From positions 7,084,447 through 7,148,446 of the forward strand of contig NC_021677.1 of the NCBI RefSeq assembly GCF_000247815.1: 64,000 nucleotides of DNA, in the 5' to 3' direction. This stretch comes from Ficedula albicollis (taxonomy: Eukaryota > Chordata > Aves > Passeriformes > Muscicapidae). This document shows, in pieces, positions 13,961-28,200 of this stretch; positions within the stretch are counted from its first letter, which is position 1, and the number at the start of each line of letters is the position of its first letter. Position numbers and translations under genes: made by a program. The notes below the pieces were generated by a model that saw only the letters and a list, made by a program, of their open reading frames with translations, ran no database searches and was not told where the DNA came from.

Positions 13961-15603
13961 ACATCATTAATGCAAGATGTCAGCTGGAATTTCCACATCC
14001 TTGTATCCCTGCTTCTGTGAAGTTCTTTTCTTCGTTTTCGTTTTAATAGCCCCTTTTTGATCAACAGAGTGCATGAAGCCTCCAAAGCATCTTTTACACC
14101 AAAGTAGATTAAATGGGATATGGTCAAACACTAGTGGGAATCACTGATGTTTGTGTGGGAGATCAGAATGTAAGCAAACTTCCCATTTGTATTAGAAAGT
14201 CTTCAGGAATTTTCCAGAGATTGTTCAAGGCCTATTTCAGAAACTGTTGAAATAAATGAGTAGTTGGAGCCCAGTAGACTGAAGCCAGTTGCTTCTGTCT
14301 GCTTAAGCTTCTGTGGTGTGATGGGAATAATTTGGTTTGCAGAGACAAATTCATAAATTAATTTCCATTATAAGACTCATAAATTTACATGTATTATATA
14401 ATTAATTAATTAATATAAATTTATATATTTTATTATTACTTTCTATTTTTATCTAAGACACAGGTTAAAATCGTGCTAGCTTTTTGAGACAGTGAATCTT
14501 GATATAATTTGCGGTGAAATGCATTTTGTAAGCACATAAAATGTCATTACACCAAAGCATCTTTCAGCTTTAGACCTTTTTAAGTTGCCTCTGCACTCAT
14601 TTCTGCATTCAGGCTTTTCCTGGGATGCTCAGGGAGAAGTATGCTGCCAAGAGAATTTGCTCAGATTTACTTTCTCAGAAGCCTTTCTGGATTCACTTTG
14701 TACCCTTGTGTGTCCATAAGCCTGTTAAATCCAGCTTTTAGAATTAATTTAGAGAGTAAAATAATAGAACTTTTGACACTAAATATGCTTGTCAGGTACA
14801 AATCTGGGACATCTGTGCTGGTTTGTGCTAAATGCCGTTCCAGCCCATCCCATTATGGTCACAAACACTACAACCCACTGCTTGTTTTCAGTGGGTGACC
14901 CCTGGATTGGCACTAGAGTTTACTGAGAGTGCAAATAACTTCTCCAAAAGTGTCTGGGTCACTGTGTCTTTCTTCCTCTCACATTTTAGTCTCCAGATAG
15001 GAAACTCTTACTGGCTGCTGACAGGCAGTGCCACGTGCACAACTCTGTGGTTACTTGAAATGCAGAAGCGTCATTTGAGCCTGCAAAATCACTTGTGGGC
15101 TATTTATTTTCACTGGTACAAATTGTAATTGGGTTTGTTTGTGTGAAATATTTATCAAAAAGGGTGAATTGTAAAAAACTTTTTTTAGGTAGGCCGGGGG
15201 TTGTAGTGTGTGTAACGGGTTTGGGGGTTTCTTGGGGTTTGTTTCAAGTAGTTCAGTGGATAAGGAAGAGCTTCTGAGAAGCTGCTTCTGGGAGGATGTG
15301 CATTCCCAACTTCAACCATTCCACCAATGGGCATTCCAAGCATAATGATGGAGTTCTGTCTGCATAATCACTGTTAAAAATGATTGACTGCCTTTTCCAC
15401 TGAGGGAATGTTTTGAGGGAAGGATTAGGATGATGCATTGAAGAAATATTTTTTTTTTTTTTTTTAGTAGTAGAACAAAGTCTGCAAAGGTCTCTTTATC
15501 TGGGATTGGTTTTGTTTTTTTTTCCTTTTGCACCTTCCTACGGGAAGGCTGCTCTGGTGAATCTGTTCCAGCTCATGCATCTGCCAGCTTACTGTGTGCA
15601 GGT

Positions 15604-15672
15604 TATTTTACTATTGTATTATATTATATTGCATTGTATTATAATACATTATATTACATTATATTATATTAT
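15604..15672. repeat. ATATT-type microsatellite
   Basis: Imperfect tandem TATTA / ATATT units run for about 70 bp with scattered C and G substitutions. Confidence 0.85.
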
Positions 15673-18606
15673 TTTTCAACCCATTACATAACTCTGCATT
15701 TCAGGAAAAAATCCTTTTATCCAGACTGTTTAGACTATTTTTAAAGACATTCAGTCTATGAGATCATATTACTTCATAAATAAATTATCTCAAAGTAATA
15801 TCCATCCCACTGCTCAGTAACCAGATGATAATAAAGAATAATTTTCAAAATTACAGAATTCTGAGGCTTTTCCCAACAGTCCAGAGTGGATAGAGAGGAG
15901 TTGTTGAAACTGTGGGCTGTCCCAAGGGATAGTTTTCCTTGCATTTGGTTTATTGGACGACCAGATTTCATTGATATAGCACAGACACAGCCTCCTCACA
16001 TGTCTGTTTCTATTATCTGTTTTCATTTATTTATGAAGGACATAAGGAAAAAATCTCTGTGCAGGAACGTTTTGTGGGATAGTAAAGGAAAATAAGAACC
16101 TCAGGTTTTGCAGTGAAAGAATGCAGAAAATATGTGGAAAGATTGGGTTGAAGAAGAGGGAACGACAAATTTGTGCCTGCAAAACAACTTTACCCTTTGT
16201 TTCTAGAGCTTCCTTTCAAACACTTAGCCACTACAAGAAAAAGTAGTTTTTGAGTGTTTTAAGGAGTGGGATTAATACCAAGAACACAGGTGATTATGAA
16301 ATGAATTGGTAGAGGTGCATATGAAATTAATTTCTATTGAGTTGGAATAGATACCTGTTTTACTGCTTTACAAACTCCCTCCTGCCAAAGCTTGAAGTGG
16401 AAGTCAAGAGAGATTTGCCTCAAATTATTCACACCTGAAAAAGTTTTGCTGAATAATATCAAACTAAAATTGTCAGACAACCCTGCTTGAGCTCTGGTGT
16501 CTCCCTTGTTAATGACCCTCCCTGCAGTCGTTTGGCTTCTGGATAAAATATTGAAAAAGAGTAAAAGAAATAATGTCACTGAAATCCTTATAGACTATTG
16601 ACAATTCCCAAGTTATTGCTTTGTAATCATGCTCCAGTTTTACCCCCTGAAGTGCTAAAGACTGTGAAGATGTGGTTCTGCTCTGCTGGTTTCATGATTC
16701 TTTTGTTCTCTACTATTTCCGTAAGACTCTGAGTTAAATAACCTCCAGCTCTCCTATCAATACTTTTATTTTATTTATTTTTGGAAAAATCTTTTCAGAC
16801 CCAGCTTTTATGCCTTTTCAACAAAGCTGCTATAAACAGTCATTTACAAGTTCTGTTTCTGAGGCAGCTTTAAAAAAATGTGTTGTATATATTTGCTCCT
16901 GCTCTAAATGTTAAATATCATTGCACAGAATGATGGGAACAGATGGGATGCTGCATAAGCTGTTTATCATATTACACATTTATCACTTTACACTAGTGAA
17001 TTGTACATGTGTTTGATTAATATTGACTTTTGATTTATTTGGAGGGCTCTTTTTGGACAGCATTATGGATTACATTGTAATCCTCACTGGCTTGAAATCT
17101 AATTCCAGTAAAAAGAGAGTGGATATATTCCATAATCTTAATTGCATGATATTTTTTTCCCTGTGGAAAAGAATTACCTGGTTGAGGCTTTAATACTGGA
17201 AGAAATCCAGAAGTAAATGGATAATACTGTTTGCTTCAGTATTTTAGACAGATTAAATTTAGATGCCATTGGTCCAGCTAAATAAATATCTCTTGGAATT
17301 AAATACCAGATGCTAAGGAGGTGTAAAAGTAAACCAGCAATAGTCCTATTTAAATCAATATTCTTTTATACCCTCCACCTACAGAATGAGAGAACTTCAT
17401 CTTTGCCTGCTCAACAGGTCTGGATGTTCAGCATGTGTTCCACCTACGTCACAGTACATGGAACTAAAAAAGCCTCTCCAAAAGCATCTCGAGCTCAGGC
17501 ACAGAGTGCACAGCTTGTCCCGTAGGCTCCAACTGCAGCACTGTACTGAGAAGCTGGTTTACCAATGCTTTGGTTAATTAAAATGCATTTTGGCTCAGCT
17601 GAAGCCTGAAAAAAGGGAAGGTTTTCCTTCCAGACAATGGATGGAAAAATGATTTCAAGTTGGAGTGGGGTGGCTTGTGCTGTTTGTTCTGCTAAACGGC
17701 AATAATATTTAATAAGAGATTCTGCTCTAGACTGTAAATCCTTTAGAGTGTGAGATGCCCAGCCTGTAAGAATAAATAGAGGAGGCTAAAAACACTTACT
17801 TTGAAAATGACTGTTCATTTTGGAAGGCATTGAGTGATCTCAGTGAAATATTACTGAGTCAGTGGAATTTTGGAGAGAGATCAACTTCCTAGCATGTATC
17901 CTGGCAGCAGCTCTTTCTCCATTCCTCAGTATCTTTTCTGTTCAAATAGCACATGCAGCACTTCAGTCTTACATGTTGTCACCATTCAAATTTCAGATAA
18001 ATTTCAGTGACTCCTTATAGATTGAGTGAATAAATAAATTACTTTTAGCCATGCTTATTTACAGTTTTTATGCCTCTGCTTTCCTCTATGTCTATTAATT
18101 GATATTATGGAAAGACATATCCAGGAAAAAGGATGATTTAGCACTAGGAATTACTGAGAGAGTACATATATATATATAGATCTATTTTTTTTCCCTTTAG
18201 CTGAGTGTTACAGTGCAGTTTGAAGTTTAATTGACATGACCACAGTAAATTCTCAGGGCTTCATGTATTTAACTCACTCTTTGGGCCTGCTGTGGCCCTG
18301 TTGCTTTTGCTTCCAGGACAAGAAATCCTTCCAGAAATTTGCAGAAGGAAAACACTAGTTGTTGTAAATGAAATATGTAAAGGGCAGGATTTGGTTGAAT
18401 TTATTTAGATGTGCATTTCCCAGAGGAATACCTTTGTTTGCTGGTCATCATGTCAGCTATGCACTGTTCCTCAAATACATGTTTTCATTAAAAGGCAGTA
18501 ACTAGAATTTCTGTTTCCATCTGTTTTTTCCACATTTTGTTTATAAAAATGATAGAACAAAAATTTTCTGCATTTTGGTCTAAAAGACTCCTTCCTTTCT
18601 GTGCAG

Positions 18607-18742
18607 GTTAATAATGAGAATGTAGTGAAGGTTGGCCACAGGCAGGTGGTGAACATGATTCGACAGGGGGGCAATCACCTCGTGCTGAAGGTCGTCACAG
18701 TAACCAGGAATCTTGACCCAGATGATACAGCAAGGAAGAAAG
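18607..18742 (+). CDS. SHANK2: SHANK2 exon: C-terminal part of the PDZ domain
   Basis: SHANK2 is a postsynaptic density scaffold whose PDZ domain binds the C-termini of GKAP/SAPAP and some receptors and channels. This 136-nt exon starts after an AG at 18605-18606, reads VNNENVVKVGHRQVVNMIRQ and continues to LDPDDTARKK, ending before GT at 18743. It matches the final strands and the second helix of the SHANK PDZ. The His in VGHRQ is the helix position that sets class I ligand preference. The exon begins in phase 0 and leaves one nucleotide (G), completed by the next exon. Mammalian SHANK2, as I remember it, is nearly identical here, so confidence is high. Confidence 0.97.
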
Positions 18743-20476
18743 GTACATTTTTCTCTCTTCCTTATGGACTCTTCTCCCCTTCCTTCACAGAAAAGCAAGT
18801 ATGGGCACAAAATAGCTGTTTTCTAAATTCTGATTTATTCGATTTTGCTTCAAAAATTTGAAATGCCCTGTTCTTGTTTAATTTGGAATGATTTAATTCT
18901 GTTGGGTAAGACATTAACATGTGGCCAAAAGAGCAATATTTTCTCGTCATGCTTGGCGTTAAAGTTCATTTTTTTGGGTTTTTCACCTGTGTATATTTGA
19001 GGATCTTGAAGTAAAATTTCTTGCAGCAGTGGGAGAGGAAAAACACTAAGAACACTTTTATTAATTTCAAATGTACTTGAGATGGGGGTATTTCAGCAGT
19101 GTGTTTCTCACCCACTCATTCAAAAAGCCACCGCAAAAACTTCACTCCCCAAAAAAGAGGAATTTACACTGTTTCCTTCACCTTAGATGCTCCTGAGTTT
19201 GGTCTCCCAGCTATGCTGGGAAGTCATTAGGCCCTCATAATTATCGTTAAGCAGGAAAGATTGCTGCTGCTCACTGGTGTTCCATACAGCAGCAGCACAT
19301 TGCTGAAAGTTCCTGTTCCTCCCATAGTCCCGTGAGTTCTCTCACACACACACCTAGCTCTTCAGTGTGGGAGCAGGTGAGGAGCTGGCACTCCAGGACT
19401 CACTCCTGCTCCATGAAACTAAAACTTTCTGTCTGTGCTGGAAGTGTCTTCACCTTCACTGCTTATTAAAAATAATATTTTTTTTTAAGAGTGAGACCAG
19501 CTTGTAGGATGGAGGGGGAAGGCTGTATTAAACTAAATCATGTGGTCCTGCATTGTTTTTGGCTTGATGAACAGTAATTTACTGTTCACAAATTTTAAAC
19601 AAACCTTTTTGCCTTTTGGTATGGATCATATTGACCTTAAATGTAGTGACAGGACAAGGGGCAATGCTTTTAACTGAAAGGCAGCAGGTTTAGACTAAAT
19701 ATTAGTGGGAAATTCTTCCCTGTGAGGATGATGAGGCCCTGGCACAGGCTGTACAGAGAATATGTGTCTGCCCCATCCCTGGAAGTGTCCAGGGCCAGGA
19801 TGGATGGGGCTTGCAGCAACCTGATCTAGTAGAAGGTGTCCCTGCCTGTGGCCGGGGGCTTGGAATAAGATGATCTTTTCTGACCACCAGAAATATTTGT
19901 TATCAGGATACTAAAGCACACTACAACTAAAGGTTGTAGTTTCTGTGCTAGATTATTGCCTTGATATTTTAGGACCTTATATATTCTGAGTAGCACCTGT
20001 TTCCCATAGAGTCACCTTAACAATTCAGATACATTTGAATGTTCTTTTCCGTATTTCTCAGGTTGAACAGTTTATCCAAAGACTAATCTGTCAGAGATTG
20101 GCTGGTGCCCAGGGTATTTTTAGCCCTGCATATTTCTCAGAAGGGGCACCACTGCTGCGAGGTCCTTTCTCTAGAAAGCCCTTTTCCTGCTAGGAAACAG
20201 AAGTGCACAATTATTTAGCTTTAAATGTTTCTATGTATCCTGTTACATAAAAGCTTGCGGATGTGTCAAGCAACCTACGCTAGAGCCAGAAACAGTGGAG
20301 AAATTCGGTCCATGAAAAGCATCTCAGGGCTTTTTCCTCCGCATGTAGGTATTTATTCTCGCCTTATTTCATGGAGCTTATTCTTTCAAATGGATATGGA
20401 GTTGTGCCTGTTAGCATAGGGCTTCCAGAGGGTGTGTTTTGGCTGACACTTGTGTGTTTTTCTGCCCCATGCACAG
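18743..20476 (+). other. SHANK2: SHANK2 intron with a CR1 insertion
   Basis: A GT-AG intron of 1,734 bp. Apart from the CR1 3' end at about 19.63-19.89 kb I see only unique AT-rich sequence. Confidence 0.9.
19630..19890 (+). mobile_element. CR1 LINE 3' region
   Basis: A sense-oriented CR1 3' segment: TAGTGACAGGACAAGGGGCA, TGAGGCCCTGGCACAGGCTG, CCCCATCCCTGGAAGTGTCC, GCAACCTGATCTAGTAGAAG and GGTGTCCCTGCCTGTGGC follow in canonical order. It stops around GATGATCTTTTCTGACC, so the last bases of the usual terminus are missing or mutated. Confidence 0.93.
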
Positions 20477-20557
20477 CCCCACCACCTCCTAAGCGAGCTC
20501 CAACCACTGCACTGACCCTGCGGTCTAAGTCCATGACCTCAGAGCTTGAAGAGCTTG
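20477..20557 (+). CDS. SHANK2: SHANK2 exon: linker after the PDZ domain
   Basis: An 81-nt exon bounded by AG (20475-20476) and GT (20558-20559). Joined to the G left by the previous exon it reads APPPPKRAPTTALTLRSKSM and then TSELEEL, identical to the mammalian SHANK2 linker as I remember it. It is phase 1-1, so skipping would keep the frame. The segment is basic and Ser/Thr-rich and leads into the alternatively spliced microexon region. No folded domain is expected here. Confidence 0.97.
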
Positions 20558-21645
<1,088 letters not shown>

Positions 21646-21654
21646 TGGATAAAG
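21646..21654 (+). CDS. SHANK2: SHANK2 9-nt microexon (Val-Asp-Lys)
   Basis: TGGATAAAG lies between AG at 21644-21645 and GT at 21655-21656. With the G from the previous exon it reads V-D-K and leaves a G, so it is phase 1-1 and length-neutral. In mammalian SHANK2 the protein reads ...SELEELVDKASVRKKK at this point, which is exactly what the three joined exons give. Microexons of this size are usually spliced in neuron-specific fashion; that is an inference here. It was found from frame continuity and is too short for ORF searches. Confidence 0.93.
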
Positions 21655-24421
21655 GTAAGCTGCCAGAAGCTGTTGTTAAAAGCTGATAGTATTAAAGCAG
21701 CTTCAACTTCAACTTGTTTCATTTGATCTGAAAAAGTGCATATTATGATATCACTTTGACTTCTGTGCATGATATAAATTTAATTCCTCTCACTATTGGT
21801 AATAAAAAATTACTGAGCATTCAGTTTTTTATTTGGTAATTTTGAGAAGTGTGGCTGTAGATTCCTTTGCTTGGTCATCTACATTCTAGATATGCATATT
21901 TCTTCAGGAATTTTTATTCATTTTCTAGAAATGAGGAAGGTAATTGTTCTTCTCTTCCTGGTTTTTATCTATTAGGTCATTAAAAGGCAGATTTTCTGCA
22001 GCTAGATTTAAAACATGAAAATAGGAATAAATCATATATAAAAAGAGAAAAGCCCTGTGCATATTTCTGTGTGGCTATAACAGTAAAACAGCGTGCTTAG
22101 CAAGTGAGAAACGGGCATAAAACCCTACCACATCCATCACTGCAGAGTAATAGATTATAATAATCCACACAATAAAAAGATTTTTCCATGTAATTCTACA
22201 GTGATTTAAATACTTAATTTTTTAATCCTGGAGTTTTCCTGACATGGACTCATCTGAAGGCCAACTGGAACAAATCATAGCCTTGTGGCCCCTTTTTTTT
22301 CCCCTGTAAGTGAGTGTTTTCTGGGGCAGATGGACCCCATCAATCCTTCAGTGAGTCAAGTCACGTAACTCCAATGGGAAGTCTCCTAGCAAAGTGGTGC
22401 TGAGGTGGGTAGTGTCTTCTCTATGGTCTAACAACCAAATGAAGACCAAAAAAACCACCCCAGTCTAATTATTTAGCTCCAGCATGTCTCAGAAAATTTG
22501 ATTTTTATGTACAAGAAAGTTTAGGAGCTTTACTCGAGGTTATCAACAGCTTGTAAATGCTCCATAATTTTTCTTCAAGGATTAAAACATAAAATGTTAT
22601 TTTTGGAGCACACTTTGTGGGTCTGGGTGTTTTACATTTGCTTTTCTTTCATGGAATGCTGAGAGCTCATAAAACTTTGCTGATTTATCAACCACCTTTC
22701 CCAGGGGGACAGCAATACTTAGGCACCATTTTTGCGTGTTTGTTATCCTCTTCTGCCAGTTGCTTCCAAGCTGAGGATATTCTTCTATTTCTCTGACTTT
22801 TCAGTCTTCCACAGGAGATACTGGTATTAAAGCAGAAACAGCACTTTCCCAAGGGAGAACAGCTTGTTAATAGTAATGTCCCCAGTGGAGACCATCATAT
22901 TTTAGCTTTCCCACGCCCCTGCTCAGGCTGTGGCCCTTGCTCTGCTGTTTGCCCTCACCAAGAGGCAGAAGCCACTGCAACTCCTTTAACAAGCAGCCAT
23001 GGGACATATTTCCATTTTTAAGCACATTTCCCATTGATACCTTTATCTAGATGGAGCAGACATTGCAGTGGCAGGAGTCTTCTGTTCTGAGGAATAGTCC
23101 TGCACCTTGTTCCAGAGTTGTTTGTCCCCTAGAAAAGCTGGAGTAGTGGCAGAAATTTACTTACTTCTTAAAAAATGTCTGTAAATGCCACTTCTGTGAC
23201 ACTCTGACCGTTTGCCACCCTTGCAAACAATGTGACTGCTGTTCCAAATAACATCTGTTGTCTACCTATTTTCATATTTGTCCTGGAAAAGGGCTGTTAC
23301 CATAAGGGACAAGAATTCTTAAATTGTACAGCAACTGAACAAGCTTCCACAGGGAAAATGTTCTCCCTATCATCAGTTAAAAGTTGTCTCTTGACATATA
23401 ACACAGCTTGTATGTGTGCATTTATCTACAACTTACAGGTCTCTCTATGTATTTGTGTATATATTGGACATCTGTGAGAGCTATGAGAACACCCACATTT
23501 TTATAACCATTAAACTCCCTAATGAATGAGCATTTCTTTCATGCCGTACATGTGCAAACCAAATAGGAAGTACCTATAAATGAGCACTGTGAATGTTCTC
23601 ATCAATACTTATGTGTAACCCTTTTTCCTGAACTGGAGAAGCTCATGGTCTCAACAATGTCTCGTGACAAAGAATCCCACGGCTAATTATGTGCTGTGTA
23701 CAGATGTATTTCCTTTTTATTGATTTTGAATGTGATGCCTTTAATTTTATTGAATGTCCCTTGTTATGTAATAGAAGAAAAACGTAGAGAGAAACTCCCC
23801 ATTTGTTTTCCCTTAGAGTGCATAGTTTTGTAATGTCTTCTAGCTGACGTAAACATAATTTTAAAAAATAATTATCCATCTTGCAGTCATTACAGTCACT
23901 TCCTTTGCCTGGCTCTGAACCCTACTTACAGTTTTATTGACATGTTTTGAGCTATTCTGTTCTTCATAATACAGAGCAGACCATCTGAGCTGTTCTCTTT
24001 CAAATTAAATAATCCAAAAGCTGACAGTGTGCTAATGATTCCTTTCCATTTCAATCTGCAAAAATTTAGAAATACTCGATGTTAGTTTGTTAGTTTGATA
24101 GTTTGACAGCCCTGGTATCAATAAGTTGCCCCAGTTACTGTTTTTAAGAAAGAACTTAGAAAAAAAAATTCTGCATGTATTCCTAATACCTGCAGGGGAG
24201 AAATTCCTTGTAGTTACCATAAACCCTGATAACAACAGTTTGGCAAAAGCAGATTTTATCTACTGTGGTTTGAGAGATACCTGTTTAGTAGAGGTGAGCA
24301 GGGAGAGACTGACATCTTAGAGGGAAGGCAATGTTTGAGCTCAAAATGACAGACAAGGATTTAGCATTTTAAAAATTACCTTCAGAATTGATTCACAGTT
24401 CATTCCCTTTCTATTTCCAAG
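21655..24421 (+). other. SHANK2: SHANK2 intron
   Basis: A GT-AG intron of 2,767 bp. It contains an ancient CR1-like relic near 23.6-23.96 kb and a short TAGTTTG repeat near 24081-24107. I see no other gene-like content. Confidence 0.85.
23600..23960 (-). mobile_element. Ancient amniote CR1-like relic (antisense)
   Basis: Phrases such as AAAGAATCCCACGGCTAATT, ATGTGCTGTGTACAGATGTA, TTCCTTTTTATTGATTTTGA and TGTCCCTTGTTATGTAATAG follow, in order, a repeat that I recall as abundant in turtle and crocodilian genomes and that corresponds to the antisense of CR1-type 3' regions. Divergence is high, so it probably predates birds. Family and borders are uncertain. Confidence 0.5.
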
Positions 24422-24442
24422 CTTCAGTACGGAAGAAGAAGG
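24422..24442 (+). CDS. SHANK2: SHANK2 21-nt exon (ASVRKKK)
   Basis: CTTCAGTACGGAAGAAGAAG plus a final G lies between AG at 24420-24421 and GT at 24443-24444. With the carried G it encodes A-S-V-R-K-K-K and leaves a G, completed to Asp by the next constitutive exon. It matches the mammalian SHANK2 peptide DKASVRKKKDK. Phase 1-1 and a length divisible by three make it an optional cassette in principle. The basic run KKK is the most positively charged point of the linker. Confidence 0.93.
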
Positions 24443-24879
24443 GTAAGGGGAAGCATTTTGTCTCTTGTTTAACCCGTTTCTCACCTTTCCATAGTGAAGG
24501 ATAATAACAATGTAAATGTTGGCATATGGTCCAGTTTATTTTATGGTGTCAAATGTACATTAATTATTGTATATGTTTTTTTAGTTATTTAGTTAATAAA
24601 TTGCAAACACACTAAGAAACTCAAACAGAAGACCACATTCGAAAATATCCCCTGCATTTCTTCCTTTTGTCTCCTTTCCTTCACCTTGCCTTTTTTTTCC
24701 TTCTCTGTACCTGACTCTTCTCCAACCCCTTTCATCTCATCTCCTCACAGTTCCTATGCTGACTAGTAGCCACAGAGGGTTAGTGGCCAGTGACACCCCA
24801 GCGCAGTCCCATGTTAGTGATCCCGCTTGTCTCCCGAACAGCCACAAGTTCTCCCATGCCCACACTGTGTCTGTCTCAG

Positions 24880-25262
24880 GAATCAGGGATCTTGCACACC
24901 ACACCTGAGCTTCTCACCCGCAGAAATGCTGCTCTGTCCGGTAGAACATCTTCCACGCTGTCCTGTATGCATGGAGTGCCCTTCCTGGACTGATTCATGA
25001 GGCCACCCACCACCTTCTCCTTGAAATCTCTCCTAAAGACCCACTTTCCCTAGATCCCCACTGAGCAATCATCCCAGCACTGATGGCGAGGCAGGGGGGC
25101 AGGTAGAAATAGCAGTGCTATTTTAATAGTTTTCATAAATGTATTTTTGTGTAGAGACTTTGCGTTGAGCTGTACTTTTTCCATGCTCCTGTACATCATT
25201 TTGCTTCCCTAGATTGTGAGCTTTCCCAAGCAGGGGCTGTTCACTTCCACGTTCTCATAGAG
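24880..25262 (+). repeat. Ancient interspersed repeat (tail CTAGATTGTGAGCTTTCCCA type)
   Basis: The region contains GGAGTGCCCTTCCTGGACTG, TCTCTCCTAAAGACCCACTT and CTAGATTGTGAGCTTTCCCA followed by AGCAGGGGCTGTTC. These resemble in order the well-known amniote repeat phrases GGAATGCCCTCCCTGA, CTCAAGACCCACCT and TAGACTGTAAGCTCCTTGGGGCAGGGACTGT, which I associate with old CR1/L3-type elements. Identity is by memory only and the 5' border is a guess. Confidence 0.45.
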
Positions 25263-28200
25263 TCTCCAAGGAAGAGTCTCCCACTTCCCTGAGCCCCTGG
25301 GTGGTAGCTGGTGAAAAACAGGCTATGTCCTGCTCTTGGGTGAGGTTCAGTGTCATGGAAAGGAAATCTAGGCCGTAGGCAGTGTCTTCTCTCAGCAAGG
25401 AAGCTTTTTCTTTTTTACATTTAATAGGACAGAACTGGGTTATTTTCCACTCTTTATTTTCCTGCTCTTCCCTGACCTCCTTTCAGGTGGTTACAAGAGG
25501 TTCCAGCTAGGGATATTTGCCATTCTCCATTCAGGGAATACGGCAGAATAAACCACATTGCTACTCAAAAATGTTTTGGCAGCATATAAAAAAAAAATCT
25601 TGGTGTTGTTTTACAGTCTTGTGTCAACCAAACATTCAGTTTTCTGGGTCAGAGATGAACGAGGCATTAAGATAAAAATAATGGCTTCTGTGGCTCTGCC
25701 TGACTCAGCTTGTTGGTTATCTCTGGAGATGGGTTCTGGTTCATTGGGAGAGCAGGGAAAAGGAAGGCAGGACAGGACATAGGCTGTATTTTTTGATATT
25801 CAGGATAGAAGATAAAGTATTTGTGTCTGAAAAGGTGATAAAATCCTTAGGTTTGGAGCAGTATGGCCTGAGCAGTTCTGTCGTTTTACTGCAGTTACAA
25901 AGTACGAATTGCTAAAATTTAACTTCATCTGTGCCACTGGCTTTCTGCTTGCAGTAGTTGCCTGACTCAGAGATAGCTTCCAACCTTGAAATGCATGTGT
26001 GGAGGGGTCGTGTTTCCAAACTACTTTCTCGATTTTGTGGGATACCTGATGGGGGTGGGGGAGTAGTCTTCTTCTTTCTTATACCTTGTAGTTTCCAAGA
26101 ACTGTTGTATAAGCAAGTTATGGCAATGGGTAAACCAAGAGTTTTAGCAGCAACTTGTTGGAGGCAGCACTTAAAATGTGATTCCATTAATACTGAAGAA
26201 TAACTAGCATATTTGTGCAGCAAATTGAAATGAAGGTTTGAAAATACCTGAAAATGAAAGATTAAGGGAAAAAATTGAGGTCATAATTTTCATCATCACG
26301 ATGGGAAAATAGGTATCATTAAAGCTTCAAAATTAATATTTTAAAACTTTAACTCCATTCATAATAAGTTTATGCAGCAGGTGGAGAGCTTGGTTTTAAA
26401 TGGCTTTTCCTTAAGTTTTTGTTTTGACTTATGAGTAACTCAGTGTGGAGGGAGAATTTTAAAATTATATGATCCTTAAGGAGCACATCCATAAGCTAAG
26501 ATCTGTAAATGTCTAGGTACATGATTTAAAAGTTTCCTGCTCCTCAGCTTTCTTTGCTGCCAGGAAATGGGCTTGATTTAGTGAGTAATTTGGGATTTTC
26601 AGTGAAAGCTGAAGTTGACAATGTTGAATTTTAAAATATCTAATATAAAATCCTCTAAGAGAAGGGACAAAATGAAGAATAGAGGAGGTTAAATTTCCAC
26701 AGCGAAATGGGAATGACAAGATAAATAATCCTTCCGCATTAATAAAAAATCTGCTGGCAGTGTCTCATGGGTGTCAGTTGTAAGCCAGGGTGGTGCTTTG
26801 TTTGTTCTTAGATTTGATATGGTAATCAATATAAAATATTGATATATACCATATCCTGATAAAGTATATATGTGTTGGTCCTGGTCTTTGGGGTTTGGTG
26901 TGGGCTGCAGTACCAACTACACATAAAGGATTTTCTCCTTTGAAGGGTTTAGATTCTATCACCACCTCACAGATACAGAATAACTGATATCATCAATACA
27001 AAATATTGTTACCTGGCATCAAGTCTGGCATTTGAATAGAAAAATATCAGTTTATGGCATTCAAAAGAGATATTATTAGCTCTGTCTGCAATAAGCATTC
27101 CCACTTCATCCCATTCCTGTTGTCCATTGTTTCAAAGGTGGCACCTTCCAATGGCATCTGAAACAATGAAATTGCAGAGCAAATATATATAAATGAATGC
27201 CAAGCAGTGGATTAGCTCAGAGTGTTCTGTTCTGTTTGAAGAGACCATTCCCAAAGCCGTCTGGGTTCAAAACTCACTTTTTTTATTTCACTGTGGTGGA
27301 GTTGATGATGGAGATTTGTCTGCAGGGAACAATGGGAATACCACCAAAGCAACTTTCACAGTGCTGAACTTGGCAGCTCCTGAGATAGCTCCCAGCACCT
27401 CCAGTGCTTCTCTCTAGGAAGAAGGTTTTCAGATCTTCACCAGACACTATTTCAGAAGATAAGAGCAAGAGGCATCAGGCTTCATGAAGAATTCTTGAAG
27501 GTTATCTGTTGTAAGTAATTGATTCACATTACATATTTGAAATTCTGATGAGGTGGCAGTGTAGTAATGAGGAAGAGGTTGTCATCGGGTTGTCATTTAT
27601 CTCCAGCAGAAAGCAGTGACTCTGGGTAGAATTTGTCAACTCTGTGTGAAGAAATGCCAGCCCTTCGTGGTTGCTGCAGCGAGGTTGCAGATTTTATGGC
27701 TTGTAGTGTAACTTGGGAGAGTCCACAGCAGTGTAAGTGTAGGATTAAGACCACGGCTACAATATAAGTACTTGTCAAACACTTTGTGAGAGAAAAGTAT
27801 GGAAAACTGACATGTTTCAAAAAGGGAACAATAATAAACCTATGTTTTCCATGAAAAATATCTTGGCAATGTGCGGGTTAGCAGTTTGTGCCACAGAATC
27901 CAAACTTAGTAGGTAACTCCTGGTACTAAAGACTTCTTCAGACCAGGATTTACCTTTCATGAGATGCTTCAACATTTTGGAAATGGGATTCCTGAGTAGA
28001 GGCTGCTTGAGTCTGTGTGGGTGTTCTCATCTACACTGTTATTGTTTTGAATCTATCAGCTTATTCTCGAGGATGTAGCGCCCTGTCATGATACTTGTTT
28101 TTCTTTATTACAGGACTGTAATTGAAAAGGTTTTCAAAACCTTTCTGCGTCAGCCAAACAAGACAATGGTATAAAAGAAGTTGGAAAAGGAATTGTAAGT

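Larger units (their letters stand above)
1..18606 (+). other. SHANK2: SHANK2 intron (3' part), upstream of the PDZ-end exon
   Basis: This stretch ends in a splice acceptor at 18605-18606 and belongs to an intron whose 5' end lies outside the window. The exon encoding the first part of the PDZ domain should lie upstream; I looked for its conserved coding sequence here and did not see it. The many short open frames are unrelated in sequence, overlap on both strands and lack splice context, so I do not call any of them. The sequence is AT-rich unique intron apart from the repeats listed separately at about 3.27-4.0, 4.6, 5.9, 11.0-11.7 and 15.6 kb. Confidence 0.8.
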
